NCBI RefSeq assembly: GCF_003597395.2
Contig: NC_133778.1
Span: forward strand, 21,138,579-21,202,578
From: Chelonoidis abingdonii
Taxonomy: Eukaryota; Chordata; Testudines; Testudinidae
Reading direction: 5' to 3'
Length of the DNA stretch: 64,000 nt
This document shows positions 23,567 to 37,300 of the stretch, in pieces; the stretch's first letter is position 1, and each line of letters begins with the position of its first letter. The notes under the pieces were generated by a model. It saw only the letters and a list, made by a program, of their open reading frames with translations. It had not been told where the DNA came from and made no database searches. The position numbers and the translations under genes were made by a program.

Positions 23567-26500
23567 ATGCGGCATTCCAAAGGAACGGAATATCCTGATT
23601 GGGATGAAAAGGAAAGTTGGGATCCCAGAAAGTGCAGCAGCCATAAGAGAAAGAAGAGATCACACAGCAGTGCACGGGATAACAAGCGCTGCAAATATTA
23701 TCACTCCAAAGTTTCTGATAGGTAATACATTTTGAATTTTTAATAGTAGTAAACTGCTAAGCCTTTGTTTTAAGAACTGTTAAGTTTAAATTTCAGTAAG
23801 TGCATAAGCAGATCATCTGTAACTTGTTTTTTTTAGTATTTTCTTGATGCAGTATTTTGCAGATATTTAAAGAGCGAAGCCTTCCAGATAGAATTGTCTT
23901 GATGGTTCCACTTGAAAAAAATTGCTGTCAATTGAATTCATTTCTTTTTAATTTTTAGTCATCATTCGGAAGCCAGGTCCGTAAATGAAAGAGATCATCA
24001 TGACCGGCGTTACATTGAAGAATATAGAAATGATTACAGTCAAGTGTATGAAAATGGGCACCATCACAGAGATCATGAAAATGGTTATCACAACCACAGT
24101 AGCAAGTCTTCAGGCCATAGTGGGAGGAGTAGTTATAAAAGAAAACACAAGACATATCACAGTGCCTCACATCATCATTCACAAATGGTATGAGTCATTT
24201 TTAAACTTCTGATTGTTTTATTTTAGGAAAATAACTTCTCATCTGAGCAGTAGCAGTCAAGTGTGCGAGTTCGGGATGGTCTTATTGTCAATACTCAAAA
24301 TAGATTTTTTTTTTTCTCCCTTGGATGAGAAGTTTCCTATATCACACAGATATACTCGCTAAACCCTAGAGCGTATAATTGTTTATCAGATAGAATTCCA
24401 CTGATGAATGAGTAATAACCACTGATTAATTACCTTTATTTAATAATTACCTAAAACATCAGTATTGCCCCTTATATATCTTAAAATGTAAGTCTTCATA
24501 CGTCATGTAAGGTACATATTTCCATCTTGCTCAAAATCCAAAGCATTTATGTGCAAGCTATTTCTTAAATTTGCCTTTGTTAAACTTAACTTTAATATCT
24601 TTGAAATAACAAGGAGAGACTGTGCAGTCAGTCCCCCCCCCCTCCCCCACTGTTAATTAACACGATGTCTGATAAACAAGTGCAGTGTGTTTTTGAGTAT
24701 CTGACATGCATGCTGTCTATCCACTGGCAGGGCATGCTGTCTGATCTCTTAATGTAGTTGTGCATAGCTTTAATTGACAGAACAGTTGAAGACAATATGG
24801 TTTATACTTTTATGATAACTCTTTAACTGAAGAAGCCTGGAGTAGATTTATCTTTTTGTGACTTTTTTTTTTATTCTGAAATATTACTCAAGAAGAATGT
24901 TTAATTCAGATGAATACTTTAAACTGAGATTTGTTTAACGTGGGTATTCTAATTTGGCCACAAGGCTATTTTATATAGACAAGTAAATATTAAATCCTGC
25001 TGTTTTACAGCATTAGACTTGCAAACAAGGACACTGCAATCCTAAAATAAATTTCAGTGCTTCAAGTGAACCATTTTTTTAAACGAAAAAACAATTGTGT
25101 TGTAATTTTTTGTTGCCTTGCCACTTTGAGTATCTTATCTGAAAATCTGTTCCTTGCCATGTTTTTCTCCTGTAACATAAACTATGTGCCCTGTGAATTT
25201 CTGGGGACTGAATTTGAAATTGCTCCTGCCAACCGTTTGTGGCCTGGCGTGTATCTGAATGCCTGAATATCTCCCCGCTGAATGAATTTCGTATTCTGCC
25301 CTGAATTCACTCGGGTATATTGATTGGCTGGACGATCTTGGTGCCGCCCACATGCCGTTTCCAGAAGAGTCACCGAAGGAAAAGATCCAGGAGTGTAGAG
25401 GATGATGAGGAGGGTCACCTGATCTGTCAGAGTGGAGACGTACTAAGTGCAAGATGTATAGAATATTTTTCAAAATTTATTAACTTTTCAGATAGAATAA
25501 TTTCTTTTAGAATAAGATTTCAGGGGCTTTGGAAATCTTCTTTTCTTTCTTTCTTGATTTTTTTTATTATTTTTATTTTTTATTTTGATTTTGTGGGGGG
25601 ATTGTTTTTCTTTTTCTCTAGAAATTAAACATTGATATTGATTTTCCAAAATAGTAAATGAAGTTAATGAAATTTGGAATGGCATAGCAATAACTGTTTT
25701 GAAGAGCTGTTGAATAAAATAAATATTCTAGCTTAGAGATGTTTAGTTACACTTTTATAGAGGCACAGCCTAGATTAATCTGCATTGATAGAATTTAGTT
25801 TTGTGAATAACTAATTAGAATATCACTACTTCTTTGATTGAAATTTTTTTCTCTTTTAGATGAAATTATTGCTACTCTGGGCGAAGGTGCTTTTGGAAAA
25901 GTTGTGGAGTGCATAGATCACAAGGCGTAAGTCATTTTTTCTTATAAGTGTAACTTTCTTGTCAATGCCGTCCTGGCCTAGTTTACAAAATAGATGCATG
26001 TTTGTAGTAAATATGTATTCAAATTTTATTTGACCCTTTAAATTTTGTTTTTCTCGGGTTAGTTATTTCTTGACTGTCTTTATACTAATTGCTTTTCTAT
26101 TTATATATAATGGCACTGATACAGAGGAACTACAGTTCAACCTTCACCAGTTAGAGTATCAAATTATGCTACAGCTGTATGTGACTTCCATTTTGAGTCA
26201 TTGAAAGTTACTCAGAGATGCGCATGAGCATCTCTCCTGTCTACAGAACAATAAATAGCATGATTTAAATAGTTTACTCTATTACACAGTTTTGCAAGGT
26301 TACTGTTTATGAAGGTGCAGTCCGATTTTAATATTTGGATTACCTGTATATAATAAGTACTTGATAAATCAAGAATACATACATTTGCATCCAATTAATG
26401 GGCTGCATAATTGACAGGCAATAGTACCTGTTTATATCTATCATTGTGGAATCCAGTTTACAGTCTTATTGGTTACGTAATTCATGTGCAAATATCTCAC

Positions 26501-29500
26501 TCCAGCATGTAACTTTTTACTCACTTACGACATTGAAGAGAACTGTAAATCCAATGACTGACTATCCCAAGTTTTAAGATGACTGACAGACACCACATCT
26601 TAGTATATCAAACTTTCATCCAACACTAACATGGGACAAAGAGAGACACGTGTATATAGTCTGAACTTGCTATCATGTTGAACCCACATGACTTTATTTT
26701 AGTACATAACAAAGACTATAAAAATAAAGTAGTAGGATAAAATCAAAGTAACACAGATGCAACATAATTTATGATTGGGCATATTTAACACATTAGAATG
26801 CAAATAAGCAGTGGGGAAGAATTGATAAGTTTTTTGTGTCTGTATGAAACTTAACATTCTTTTAAAAATAGTGCTTTTCATCCTTAAAACTAAATTCATC
26901 TTCGTAGTGATCATTTGCTGGTTAACTGGGAGTTTTGCAGTTGAGTTCTTCTGTAAAGGAAACTTATGGGAGGGTGTTATGGTTATGCTATAGTTCTGCA
27001 GTTGTCTATAGCCATTCAAAAACTTTATTTTACAGGGAAGGTAGACATGTAGCAGTGAAAATAGTAAAAAATGTTGATAGATACTGTGAAGCAGCTCATT
27101 CAGAAATACAGGTATTGGAGCATTTGAATGCATCGGATCCCAAGAGCACATTGTAAGTATAGAATTAGAATGGAAGATATTTTGGTTTTAAGATTTCATC
27201 ATTCCTTCGACTCCTTTCTAAAATTCCTGTGACTTTCTTTAAACCATAATTGTAATTTTAATATTACGTGCTAACATTGACACTGTACTGCCTAAATAAT
27301 CCAATAACCTTATTCTGATAATTGCTTCCTATGTCTTCTAGGCTTATTATCTGCCCCAGTGTCCTATCTCATTTAATCTAGATTTTAAACCCTTTGGTGT
27401 ACGGGACCGTGTTTTTACTTGCTATTTAATTATGTATACTTCTGGTCCTCAATTATTTCTATTTGTGTAAACTCTACTGACTAGTTTACAGTTGCTGGGT
27501 GAAATGCACCTGAGACCCCTTCTGATCCCCCTCCCTGGTCTGTAGCAAGCACTATCTTGCTCAGAGTGGAATCACGTGATTATCACAGACTCAGATCAGG
27601 TCTTTTGTAGCAGTCTCCTGTTATTAACCACGATTACCTCAGCAGGGGTGGGCAAACTATGGCCCGCCAGCCATTTTAATCCAGCCCTCTAACTCCTACT
27701 GGGGAGTGGAGTGTGGGGCTTTCCCTACTCCAGCTGGGGGCTGCTCTGTGTGGCTCCTGGAAGCAGCAGCATGGCCGCCTCCAACTCCATGTAGGGGCAG
27801 CCAGGGGGTCCACTCTGCATGCTGCCCCCACTCCAAGTGCTATTCCCCTCAGCTCCCATTGGCCTGGAACTGCGGCCAGTGGGAGCTGCAGGGGTGGCAC
27901 CTGCGGATGGGGCAATGTCCAGTGTCACCTGGCCGCGCCTCTACGTAGGAGACAGAGAAGGGACATGTCGCTTCTTCTGGGAGCCGCCTGAGGTAAGTAC
28001 TGCCCAGAGCCAACACCCTTGAGCCGCGCCCCCCCCCCCCGCCGGTGTCCCAAACCTCTGCCCCAGCCCTGATCCCACTCCTGCACCCCAACTCCAATTT
28101 TGTGACCATTCATGGCCTGCCATACAATTTTTATTCCAGATGTGGCTCTCGGGCCACAAAGTTTGCCCAGCCCTGGTTTAGACCTTGCAGTTCTTTTCTC
28201 ACTTATTTGTAGCCCCCTGGGAGGCCCCAGACCACTGGTTGAGAACCACTGGGCTATGTCACTTTGAACTGGAGCTTGGAAGTGTGCAGTGGTTGCTGCA
28301 TCCAGGAATGGCGCAGCAAGGCAGAATTTGCAAAGTGTTACACGTACACACATGCTGCAGCTGAAAACAATTGCACATAGCTGAAACATATGAGAAAAAT
28401 GTGGTTTGTCCAGTGTAATTCTGAGAGAGTTCAAAGGGCAACTGACATGCCATAAAAAATTTGAAATACATTGTAAGAGCAGGCTTGCTTAAACATGTGG
28501 TTGTCCCTGATGTTAGCTGGGAATTTGCTTATCTGGAATAGTTGTGTTGCCTTCCCTTTAGTTCTAGCTCCCAGTTAAGCTATAACAATACGTTCATACA
28601 GGCAAATCTTACTACATACTGGGATTATAATTGCATACTTACTGTTCAGGTCAAATATAGCTATTTTATGAGCACAGTATCAGCATTCATAACACTTCCA
28701 TATCTGCTGTATGTCTATTACAGTACATTTTACTGGATTGGTTTTTTGTTTACAGTCGCTGTGTACAGATGTTGGAATGGTTTGAACATCATGGTCATGT
28801 TTGCATTGTTTTTGAACTACTGGGACTTAGTACCTACGACTTTATTAAAGAGAACAGTTTTTTGCCTTTTCGGCTTGACCACATTAGGAAGATGGCATAT
28901 CAGATTTGCAGATCTGTAAACTGTAAGTATGTTTAATATTTTTCAGTCGTTGAAATTACTATTCTTTAAATAGTTTGATAACTTTCATTTTCTCTTGCAG
29001 TTTTACACTTGAACAAATTGACTCATACAGACCTGAAGCCTGAAAATATTTTATTTGTGAAGTCTGACTATGTAGAAGAGTATAACCCCAAACTGGTAAA
29101 TCTATAGTTTTCAAATTGTTTTCACTACAACGTATTTTTTCGGCTTATTCTGTTCATACATTTAATGGTGTATATTTCATTTTAGAAACGTGATGAACGC
29201 ATGCTAAAAAATCCAGACATCAAAATTGTGGACTTTGGAAGTGCAACATATGATGATGAACATCACAGTACTCTGGTGTCTACAAGACATTACAGAGCTC
29301 CAGAAGTTATTTTAGGTCAGAAAACACTTTAATTTCAAATGAGCTTATTTAGAAATTTCTACTCATCTGCAGTGCTTATTAATTCTGAAGCACCCTTTTG
29401 TCACATCATTGCCCTAAGTAGTGATTCTGATATGCAGCATTTTTTGAGGTCAGTTTGCATTTTCAAACCAAGTTACTTTGCTTTTTCTAAAGCTGGTGGT

Positions 29501-32331
29501 GTTTACAGGATGGTAGTTAACATTTTGGCAAACTCATACTGGATTTCTATTTCGCAGGCAAGAAAACTCTGCTTTCTGTTGCCATCATAGTATGAAGAAT
29601 TATCAGTTTAGTTTAATTTTATTAATCTGTCTACATCACTTGGGAGTAGGTTAACTGTTTAATGCACTTAAAATGAGTATTGCTCTTGGCTATGTATGAA
29701 TCTTGCACATTTTTTATTTTTGACAGCCCTGGGATGGTCACAACCTTGTGATGTTTGGAGCATAGGTTGTATTCTCATAGAGTATTACCTTGGATTCACA
29801 GTATTTCCGGTAGGTAACTGAAAATTCTTTATATGGAGAGTGAGGGGGAGAGAATGGGGGAAATGATTTCCTGACCATCAGAATGTCTATAGAAAAGTAT
29901 TTGTCCTTTTGTTTTGTAATGGGAACATGAAGAGAAAGTACAGCTGCACAAAAATGACACCTGTTCACTGTGAAGCTTCTCCCTGCCTATGTAGGCACAT
30001 ATAGAATACCACCAACATAGCTATTGATGATACAAAGCTGTAAATATTTTTGCTACTTTAAAAAAAATGCAAAAACTGAAAACAAGCTAGTCATTTAATG
30101 GATCAGAAAAGTTGTCTTCAGCAAATAGATTCAAGATCCTAAATCAGTAACTAAAATATATAGCTTTAAAGGGGCCACTAATTGTTTTACTCATTTTCAG
30201 TTTTCATTTCCAGTCCCAGAGTTTATGGTTCTCTTTCCCTAGCAATAGTTTAGGTACACTGCTTGGAGATGTCCAAGTCTCAGCAGGTATAAAGCTTTAC
30301 TGAGGAACTGCATCTATTTCAACTGTAAGCTTTATTTTAACAACTTGTAGCAAGCTATGCAGAAGTTGTTTAAAATGAAATGCATTTAGAAATACATGGC
30401 CCAAAAAAAGCCAGTCTCCTGGATTTGCTTGTAGTGGGAACAAGCTGTTATGGGAGAGAAGGTAGCTTTTAATAATAAAAGCTTTAATACTTTAGCCTTG
30501 CTTAAAAAGTGTTTTAATATCAGAGCTAGGTAGGACTCTGAATGTTTGTAAGTTTAGATAAAAACATATAGCTGCCATTAAACATTATTTGACCAACTCT
30601 GTTAAAACAGCCCACCACCACTTCAAATTCTTGTACTGAAGGCTGATACTGGTATTTTTTAACTTAATCTGCCAATGTGAGGAAAGTGTTGCTTAGTTTA
30701 ATGATAACATTTAGCTGTAAATGATTTGTGGAAGTAGATATCTACAAATAAGCTTCTGATCAGTGAAAACCCAGGTTTTTCTGCTGTTAACTTAATAGAA
30801 AAATCCTAGCATCTCTTAAACAGATTATGGGATGGTAATAAGTACACACTTTTACTCTTTAGACACACGATAGTAAAGAGCATTTGGCAATGATGGAGAG
30901 AATACTGGGACCTTTACCAATTCACATGATAGAGAAAACCAGGTAATTATACTCAACCTTTCTTCTCTCTGTAATGTTTGCTTTATAATGGTTTCAGACT
31001 TTGGTTTAAAATTAAGTAGATTTTTAATTTCATTTGGAGTTCCAGTTCCTGTATTGGTTAATTTAGATATCCAGAGTTACTGGTTAGTAAAGCAGAGAAT
31101 AGCAATATTCAGCTTTAGTGGAACTGGGGAAAATTCTTACAAGTCTCTGAGGGGCATAGATACCTCAGGAAACTGTAATATTAGTTTGAGCTAATCCTGC
31201 CCCCCCCCCCCCCAAAAAACAAAAAAACAAACAAACCCCAGAACCAAACCTTATCACTGGCTGCAGTGAGTTCTGCTTCCAGAGTGCAGAAGTGATGGTC
31301 TGCAGAAAGGTTGCTTCTGCTGCACTACAGCTTTCTGCATGGTTGAAGCTGGGCCTAGGTGAAAGTTGGCAAATGATTAGTGACTTTCTGTACTAAAGGA
31401 ATACAGGAATGGAACCCAAGGGCAGGTCTTTTCAGCCTGACATGGTCAGTTAATGAGGAAGAGGCATGGGGGTGCTTGAGCTAGGTACTGGTCCTTTATT
31501 TCTTTACTGACCGGACCAGTCAGATTTAGTTGAGAGTACAATATTAAACTTGCTCTTCTGGACCATAGTCCAGTTTTGCCTCACCTCAGACTGAAACAGG
31601 TTAAAGAATGTCAGTTACACATTGATACGTTGCAGAGGATAATTAATCTTGATGAAGCCAGTATTTTTAACAGGTTTGACTCAGCTCACTTGTCCATATC
31701 TTTCTGGAGTGCTGACTTTTGATATGTTAGGGTAGGATGAGATATTGATTGGCCTGGTGCCTCCATTGCTATCTAATAGAACTTTTGCTCTTTAAATCTT
31801 CATGTTCATTCAGAATGCAAAGTTTCAGAAGATAAGTACTAACACTAAGACTAACAGTATGGGATGGGAACTTACATGTGGCTTGTGATTAGTAATTACT
31901 TAACACACTTCTAGCCTTACAAAAGGATTAGTTGAATTTATAGTTCATGGTCATACTACTGTTCCAGAACATTGGTTTGTGATTGCTTCAAACAATTCTT
32001 AATCTACAGGAAGCGCAAGTATTTCCACCATAACCAATTGGACTGGGATGAACATAGTTCTGCAGGTAGATATGTTTCAAGACGCTGTAAACCACTCAAG
32101 GTAAGAGTTGATGGTTAAGAGTTGACTTCTTTCCACAAAGAGAAGAATTAAGTTTTTCAACTGACTTATCCTCCCCTTTCTTCTTAGGAGTTCATGCTTT
32201 GTCAAGATTTGGACCATGAGAATCTGTTTGACCTTATTCAAAAAATGTTAGAGTATGACCCAGCCAAAAGAATTACTCTTCAGGAGGCTTTGACCCATCC
32301 TTTTTTTTCTGCCTTAAAACGGGAAAAATAA
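23567..32331 (+). CDS. CLK1: CLK1, LAMMER dual-specificity kinase (complete, 482 aa)
   Basis: CDC2-like kinase that phosphorylates SR splicing factors in the nucleus. Exons: 23567-23721, 23959-24187, 25365-25455, 25860-25926, 27036-27152, 28756-28922, 29001-29095, 29186-29315, 29727-29809, 30863-30942, 32010-32100, 32188-32331 (TAA). All have AG/GT borders, and phases sum to 483 codons. Residues 1-158 form an Arg/Ser/His-rich N-terminus ending at [19 protein letters not shown]. The kinase domain follows: GEGAFG loop at 166-171, catalytic Lys189 in [15 protein letters not shown] with Asp286, DFG at 323-325, and the diagnostic LAMMER-type [11 protein letters not shown] at 384-394. Human CLK1 is 484 aa. 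CLK4 is the closest alternative, but the PPIL3 and BZW1 neighbours fit CLK1. The third coding exon is 91 nt, not a multiple of three, so skipping it shifts frame before the kinase domain; CLK1 is known to regulate itself this way. Confidence 0.97.
24188..25364 (+). other. CLK1 intron upstream of the regulated 91 nt exon
   Basis: Mostly AT-rich, but its last 170 bases (about 25195-25364) are GC-richer and show no repeat signature, running into the acceptor TTTCCAG. In mammals this intron and the next are known to be retained in CLK1 RNA. The conservation of this block is suspected, not measured. Confidence 0.45.
27650..28177. mobile_element. GC-rich hAT-type non-autonomous element in CLK1 intron
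   Basis: Starts CAGGGGTGGGCAAACTATGG and ends GTTTGCCCAGCCCTG, inverted termini like the element at 56318-57038. It contains the inverted CCAAT pair AGCTCCCATTGG...CCAGTGGGAGCT at 27851-27888. The 8 bp target duplication is not recognisable, so it is older. All long open frames here are by-products of base composition. A further hAT-type end (GGTTGAGAACCACTGG) follows at about 28236-28252. Confidence 0.7.
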
Positions 32332-32467
32332 AATCTGTACTGTAGTTCTCCAGAGAAGATTATAGACTGTGTCAGTCATCAAAACAAGCTTTATTTATTT
32401 TGTACAGTTAGCTTTGTAAATGTCACTTTGTATTATGACCATGTTTCTTATTTGAACACTTTATTGA

Positions 32468-32473
32468 AATAAA
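32468..32473 (+). terminator. CLK1 polyadenylation signal
   Basis: AATAAA 137 bases after the CLK1 stop codon, in a T-rich 3' UTR. Only about 450 bases separate it from the opposing BZW1 poly(A) signal. Confidence 0.8.
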
Positions 32474-32922
32474 CTTAAGCTTGCAGAAGTGGTTGTTGAC
32501 TGCCTATGCTTTATCTAAAAGTACCGAGTTTGAACATAGTAATAAAACTGGTGGAAGTCTATTTGGTACAAAGCCAGTTTTACCAGAAAGTTTTATTGTC
32601 CTGTCTCATGCAAGAGCAAGGAAAACTTGTGATTTAGAAGTTACAAAAAAATCTGAGTGAACTTGAGTCACTAACACGAACAGGTGAGGTGCAAGATGGG
32701 GCACTTGCTGTATTTTAATCTAGCTTTACCATTATGCTAATTACTATAGGTACAGGTATAGAGTCCAGGAAACTTGTCTTAGCTTGTGCTCTAAAAACTA
32801 ACCATTTTAGAGGATGAACATCTGAAAATTCAGGTTTGAAGAATGAGTTTTTGTAAAACAAGGTTTACCACAAGCCAGCTTGGTAAAAAAAAAAAACTAA
32901 CCTAAGAAGTGTAAGGATGGAC

Positions 32923-32928
32923 TTTATT
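32923..32928 (-). terminator. BZW1 polyadenylation signal (candidate)
   Basis: AATAAA on the minus strand, about 1.4 kb downstream of the BZW1 stop, preceding a (T)n stretch on the minus strand. It gives a long 3' UTR of about 1.4 kb, which fits the long UTRs known for BZW1. Confidence 0.6.
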
Positions 32929-34342
32929 TTAAAAAAGTCTTTAGAAAGACAAGTTACAAAGGAAGCAGATCACTACAGTAGAAACCTATTGAATACATTG
33001 TGCACCAAAGTTCTACCAAGATCACTCATTTAACAAATACTTCACTCACAAGGGGATCAGTTAGTATTTTCATTGTTATAACATTACTCCAAATTTGATT
33101 TTTCAACATTAACAAAGGTCTCTCTCTTCTTGATTCAACAAGGATGTCCTGAGACAGTGATGACATTTCAGTGTTTAGCATAGCTGGATTTTTTAAACTC
33201 TGGCAGCATTTAGCATTAGTAAGCCTATTGGCACGAGATGCCTGTGCACAGTATCTATCTTAATCCTACCATCTAATGGCCATGCATTTAACACTATAGA
33301 AGAGCCAAGGGAAAGGGGTTGGGTGGAGGTGAAGCAGAACTCATAAGCAGTAGAACCCTGAGCAGTATGCAACTTAAATGACAGTTAAAACTAGGATCCT
33401 GTTGCACTCCACTGAGCAGCAGTTTGCTTTTAGTAGACAATTGTCAGCCACATTTCAATTGACTTTTTGGTCTATCCCTTTACTCTTAGATGTTAATCAA
33501 TCAGTTTTATAGCATGTTATTGGCACATAGTCCATTGATCCATAACCAAGAATACATGGCATTAAAAAACTTTCAAGGACAAGTTTAATAGTCTTAAGAA
33601 ACATACATGAAACAGGCATGTGACAGCCAGTAGGCTCAGAATGCCTGCTTTTTTCCCCTCTTCCCAAGCAAAGCAAGTTTTACTACAGAATCTTGCTAGC
33701 CAGGGTCACTCAAAATGGCAAAACCAGGGATTTAAATTGTTTCTGCACAACTTTAGGCTTTTTCGCAGGGCTCCCCCATATTGGCTAGACTTATGTTTAG
33801 AGTATGACTTTGAGAATACATACCTGTGTAAGTCAGTGCTTGTGAAATAAAGACCTGCATGGAGAAGCTAGTTCCATGGATGGGACTTCCCAGTCTCAAG
33901 TTTCATACCAAATCACACCCCCCCTCCCATGGCCTTTTGCGTTGAGATACTTGTATGGTTTAATCTGCAAACAGTTTCCATAACAAATCTCATTTACCAA
34001 ATCATGACTGCTTCTAAGTGTTTATATAGAAAACCCAAGATAAAATGATTTTTGTGGAAGGCCTTAAGTTACATTATTACAGTAGAAAATACAGGAGGTA
34101 GAATATAACTGAAAGGACTAATGCAATGTTAGAGTCAAATCTATAGCTCCTGTACTTAAAACATGGTTTTAAAAACTAAAACCAGTATCGTCAATAACTA
34201 TAGAACAGTTAAAATAAATTTGCCATGAGAGCCCTTGTATCATGCTTGATACAGGGAGGTAGGATGCAAGAACCAAAAGGACACACAAGACATGACATTT
34301 ATCTACAGCTCCTGTTTGCTTTACTGAGAACAGTTTCACATG
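32929..34342 (-). other. BZW1 3' UTR (inferred)
   Basis: Between the BZW1 stop at 34343-34345 and the candidate poly(A) signal. No repeats recognised, which itself fits a constrained UTR. The open frame at 33620-33850 on the opposite strand shows no known protein signature. Confidence 0.55.
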
Positions 34343-37300
34343 TCAGTCACCTTCTTCAGTTTCTGATTCAGTCTCTGAAAAGAAAGATAGAAGGAATTTA
34401 ATTAGGAAATGGGACTGTGCAACATAAGTGTTAACATTGTTATAACTCCTTCCAAAAATCAACCTGTAAGAACACAGCTGGACACTGCCAGCTCAGCCTA
34501 AAGAACACTATTTTGCACTTCAACTCTGTAGATTCAAAATTTACTTTAAAAATGTGTGATACTATAGTAAACTTTAGCATGTCAACAGTACTTTTGGGAG
34601 GACTACTGCTCTAGAGTCATCTATGTATGAATTAAAGATTATACACAAGTCAGACTAGACCTCAGGCGGTCATCTAGTCCAACCCCCCTGCTCAAAGCAG
34701 GACCAATCCCCAGACAGATTTTTACCCCAGTTCCCTAAATGGACCCCTCAAGGATTGAACTTGCAACCCTGGCTTTAGCAGGCCAATGCTCAAACCACTG
34801 AGCTATTCCTACCTCTGGAATCAGCAAGATTCTGGTGAATTTAAATGCAGTAGAAGGAGTTAACATTAAACTGACCTGACTCATCTAGATCAGTGGTTCC
34901 CAAACTTTAATAACCCATGAACCCCCTCCTAAAAATGAGTATTTCCAGGGATTTTCTCCCTTACCTCAAATTATAAAAGTGAAGTGAAGTGATCTTGGAA
35001 ATATAAAATTTGACCTTTTATTGCATACTATTACTTATTACAGTATGAAAATGGCAACTCTTTCAAGATCTCACTTTTGATTAAGCCTGTTTAAGACAAG
35101 CCTATCAGTGGTGCCAGGAGAGAGAGGAGAAAAAAGGTGGGGGCAAAGTCCCTGCACACCCTAGGACTGGGGGGAGGGAGGGACTCACTGATACATGTGC
35201 CGATGCCAGGGCAGCACATGTGCCTCATTGCCCCCATACTGGCCCCTCTGACTCCTATGTTGTTAAACAGCATGAGGTATTTAAAGAAGACAAATCGTTC
35301 CTCCTACACACACATTCAGATCTTGAGCAACAATACACAAAGTTTAAACTTGTTTATAATAATTTAATGACACTAGCAGCCTATTTAATTTAACAGCAAA
35401 AAAAATATCCACCTCCCTTTCCATTTCTTTAAGGAGTCAAATCTCACTAAAACGAACAGGAGTGCTTGTGGCACCTTAGAGACTAAAATTTATTTCAGCA
35501 TGAGCTTTCATGAGCTACAGCTCACTTCTTCGGATGCATAGAATTGGAAGAAGTAGTGAGCTGTAGCCCATGAAAGCTCATGCTGAAATAAATTTGTTAG
35601 TCTCTAAGGTGCCACAAGTACTCCTGTTCTTTTTGCGGATACAGACTAACACAGCTGCTACTCTGAAACCTGTCATTAAATCTCAGTGTGATAGATATAC
35701 TTGCTTTGATCTGCTTAGCTCCTGGAAGTCCAAGGCTCTGGGCTGCTGGCTCCATGCTGCCTAGAGTCCCTATGGAGCGCTCTGTCTGCTATTAGGGAAT
35801 CCCCCCCAAACCCCCTGTAACATTTAGTGAACCCTCGGGTTCACAAACCCCCGTTTAGATCAGTGGTTCCCAGAGGAGCCCACAATAGTGAGTCTTGAGC
35901 CTAGTCTCATTGGCCTACCAAGGCAGCCACTGTTTACTAACTAGGCTATTTAATTTATGCTATCTGAGCTTTTAAATGGCAGCTAGAGTTTCAAAACAGC
36001 CACCATGTTGTGTAAGTTTTACACAGGGTTGGGGTCAGATTCTGTTGCCAAGATCCAGTCTTCCAACTTGGAAAGCAGTCAGGAAGAACAAAGCTTAATG
36101 AAATATTCCCTTATATCCACTCTGCTTTGTCAAAAGCCTATCATGAAGGAATTTCTACCCCACAAGTTCAGAACTGAGTATCAGGCCTTGTCTACACTAG
36201 CACTGTTAGGAGAGTGAGAACCCCTCCCTGACCAATGTAAGTTTCACCAACAAAAGCACTGGTCAGAACAGCACTATGTCAGCAGGAGATGCTCTCCCCA
36301 CAACAGAGCCACTGCTACTCATTGGGGATGGTTTAATTACGCTGGCAGGAGGCATAGAAAGGCTAGACAGGGAGCCTTCACAGCCTGTCTCTTCTTGTCT
36401 GCACCACTATCTATACCAGGGATTTTAGTGTTCCTTAACTACAAAACCCATTCTTCTTGTTTAACTTCAAGCTAAAGTTTCACATAATTGTTTAGTTACC
36501 TTCTTCAGCATTCTTAAGCCATTCCACAAACTTTTTCATTTGTTCCAGAAAAACGCTCTTTCCTTTTGCAAGGTGTGCATCTTTATACCATTTCAGGATG
36601 GGTTCTTCACTCAGAACTTCAGCTGTTTAAGACATGCCAAGGCAGGATTACTGTGGAAGTAGTCTGTACCAACATACTGCTTTGAGGGCTAGCTTACTAG
36701 GTTCTCCCAGCCACCCTTGATTGGCAGTCATGTCACACAGTCACCCTTCACTCCTCTTCCCCCAATATATTCATTCCCTTAAGGCTCCCCATTCCACATA
36801 TTACTAGGAACAAGATTGTTTAAATGGAGTGCCCATTTGTGGAGTTTCACAGGCATGTCTATGGTATACATCAAGTCACCATTTGTTAACATTAAAGGTG
36901 ACAAAGGAAATAAAGTTCTTTTCCTGAAAGATGCAGTAGGTGGTGAGTGAAGTCTGTATTTGACAGTCACGTGACTAGTCAGTTGCTCTTGTATGTCATG
37001 GTAACAACATGAGGCTATATTGGAGACCAAGTTTCAAGATTTATATTTAGGGAAAATTGCATCTTTAAGTTTAGTCCCAGGGGTGACTGCTTTAAAGTCA
37101 AGAAACAGTTAAGTTCCCACAAAAGGAACTGACTCCATATCCTACCTATGTTTGTTTATCTACTCCCAGAAAGTAGACAGTTTGTCGTCCATGTGTTACT
37201 GGTTTGTGACGCAGATAAGAAAGATCTATAGCAGCCCTGTCCCTGGAGTGCCATCATGCAGCCATATGGCAAAGATGAAGCAGAAAACCATTTTGTCAGT

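Noticed and set aside
34660..34815. tRNA gene on the minus strand
   Set aside because: A and B box are present but the rest of the cloverleaf is missing and a CR1-like tail follows, so it is a SINE.
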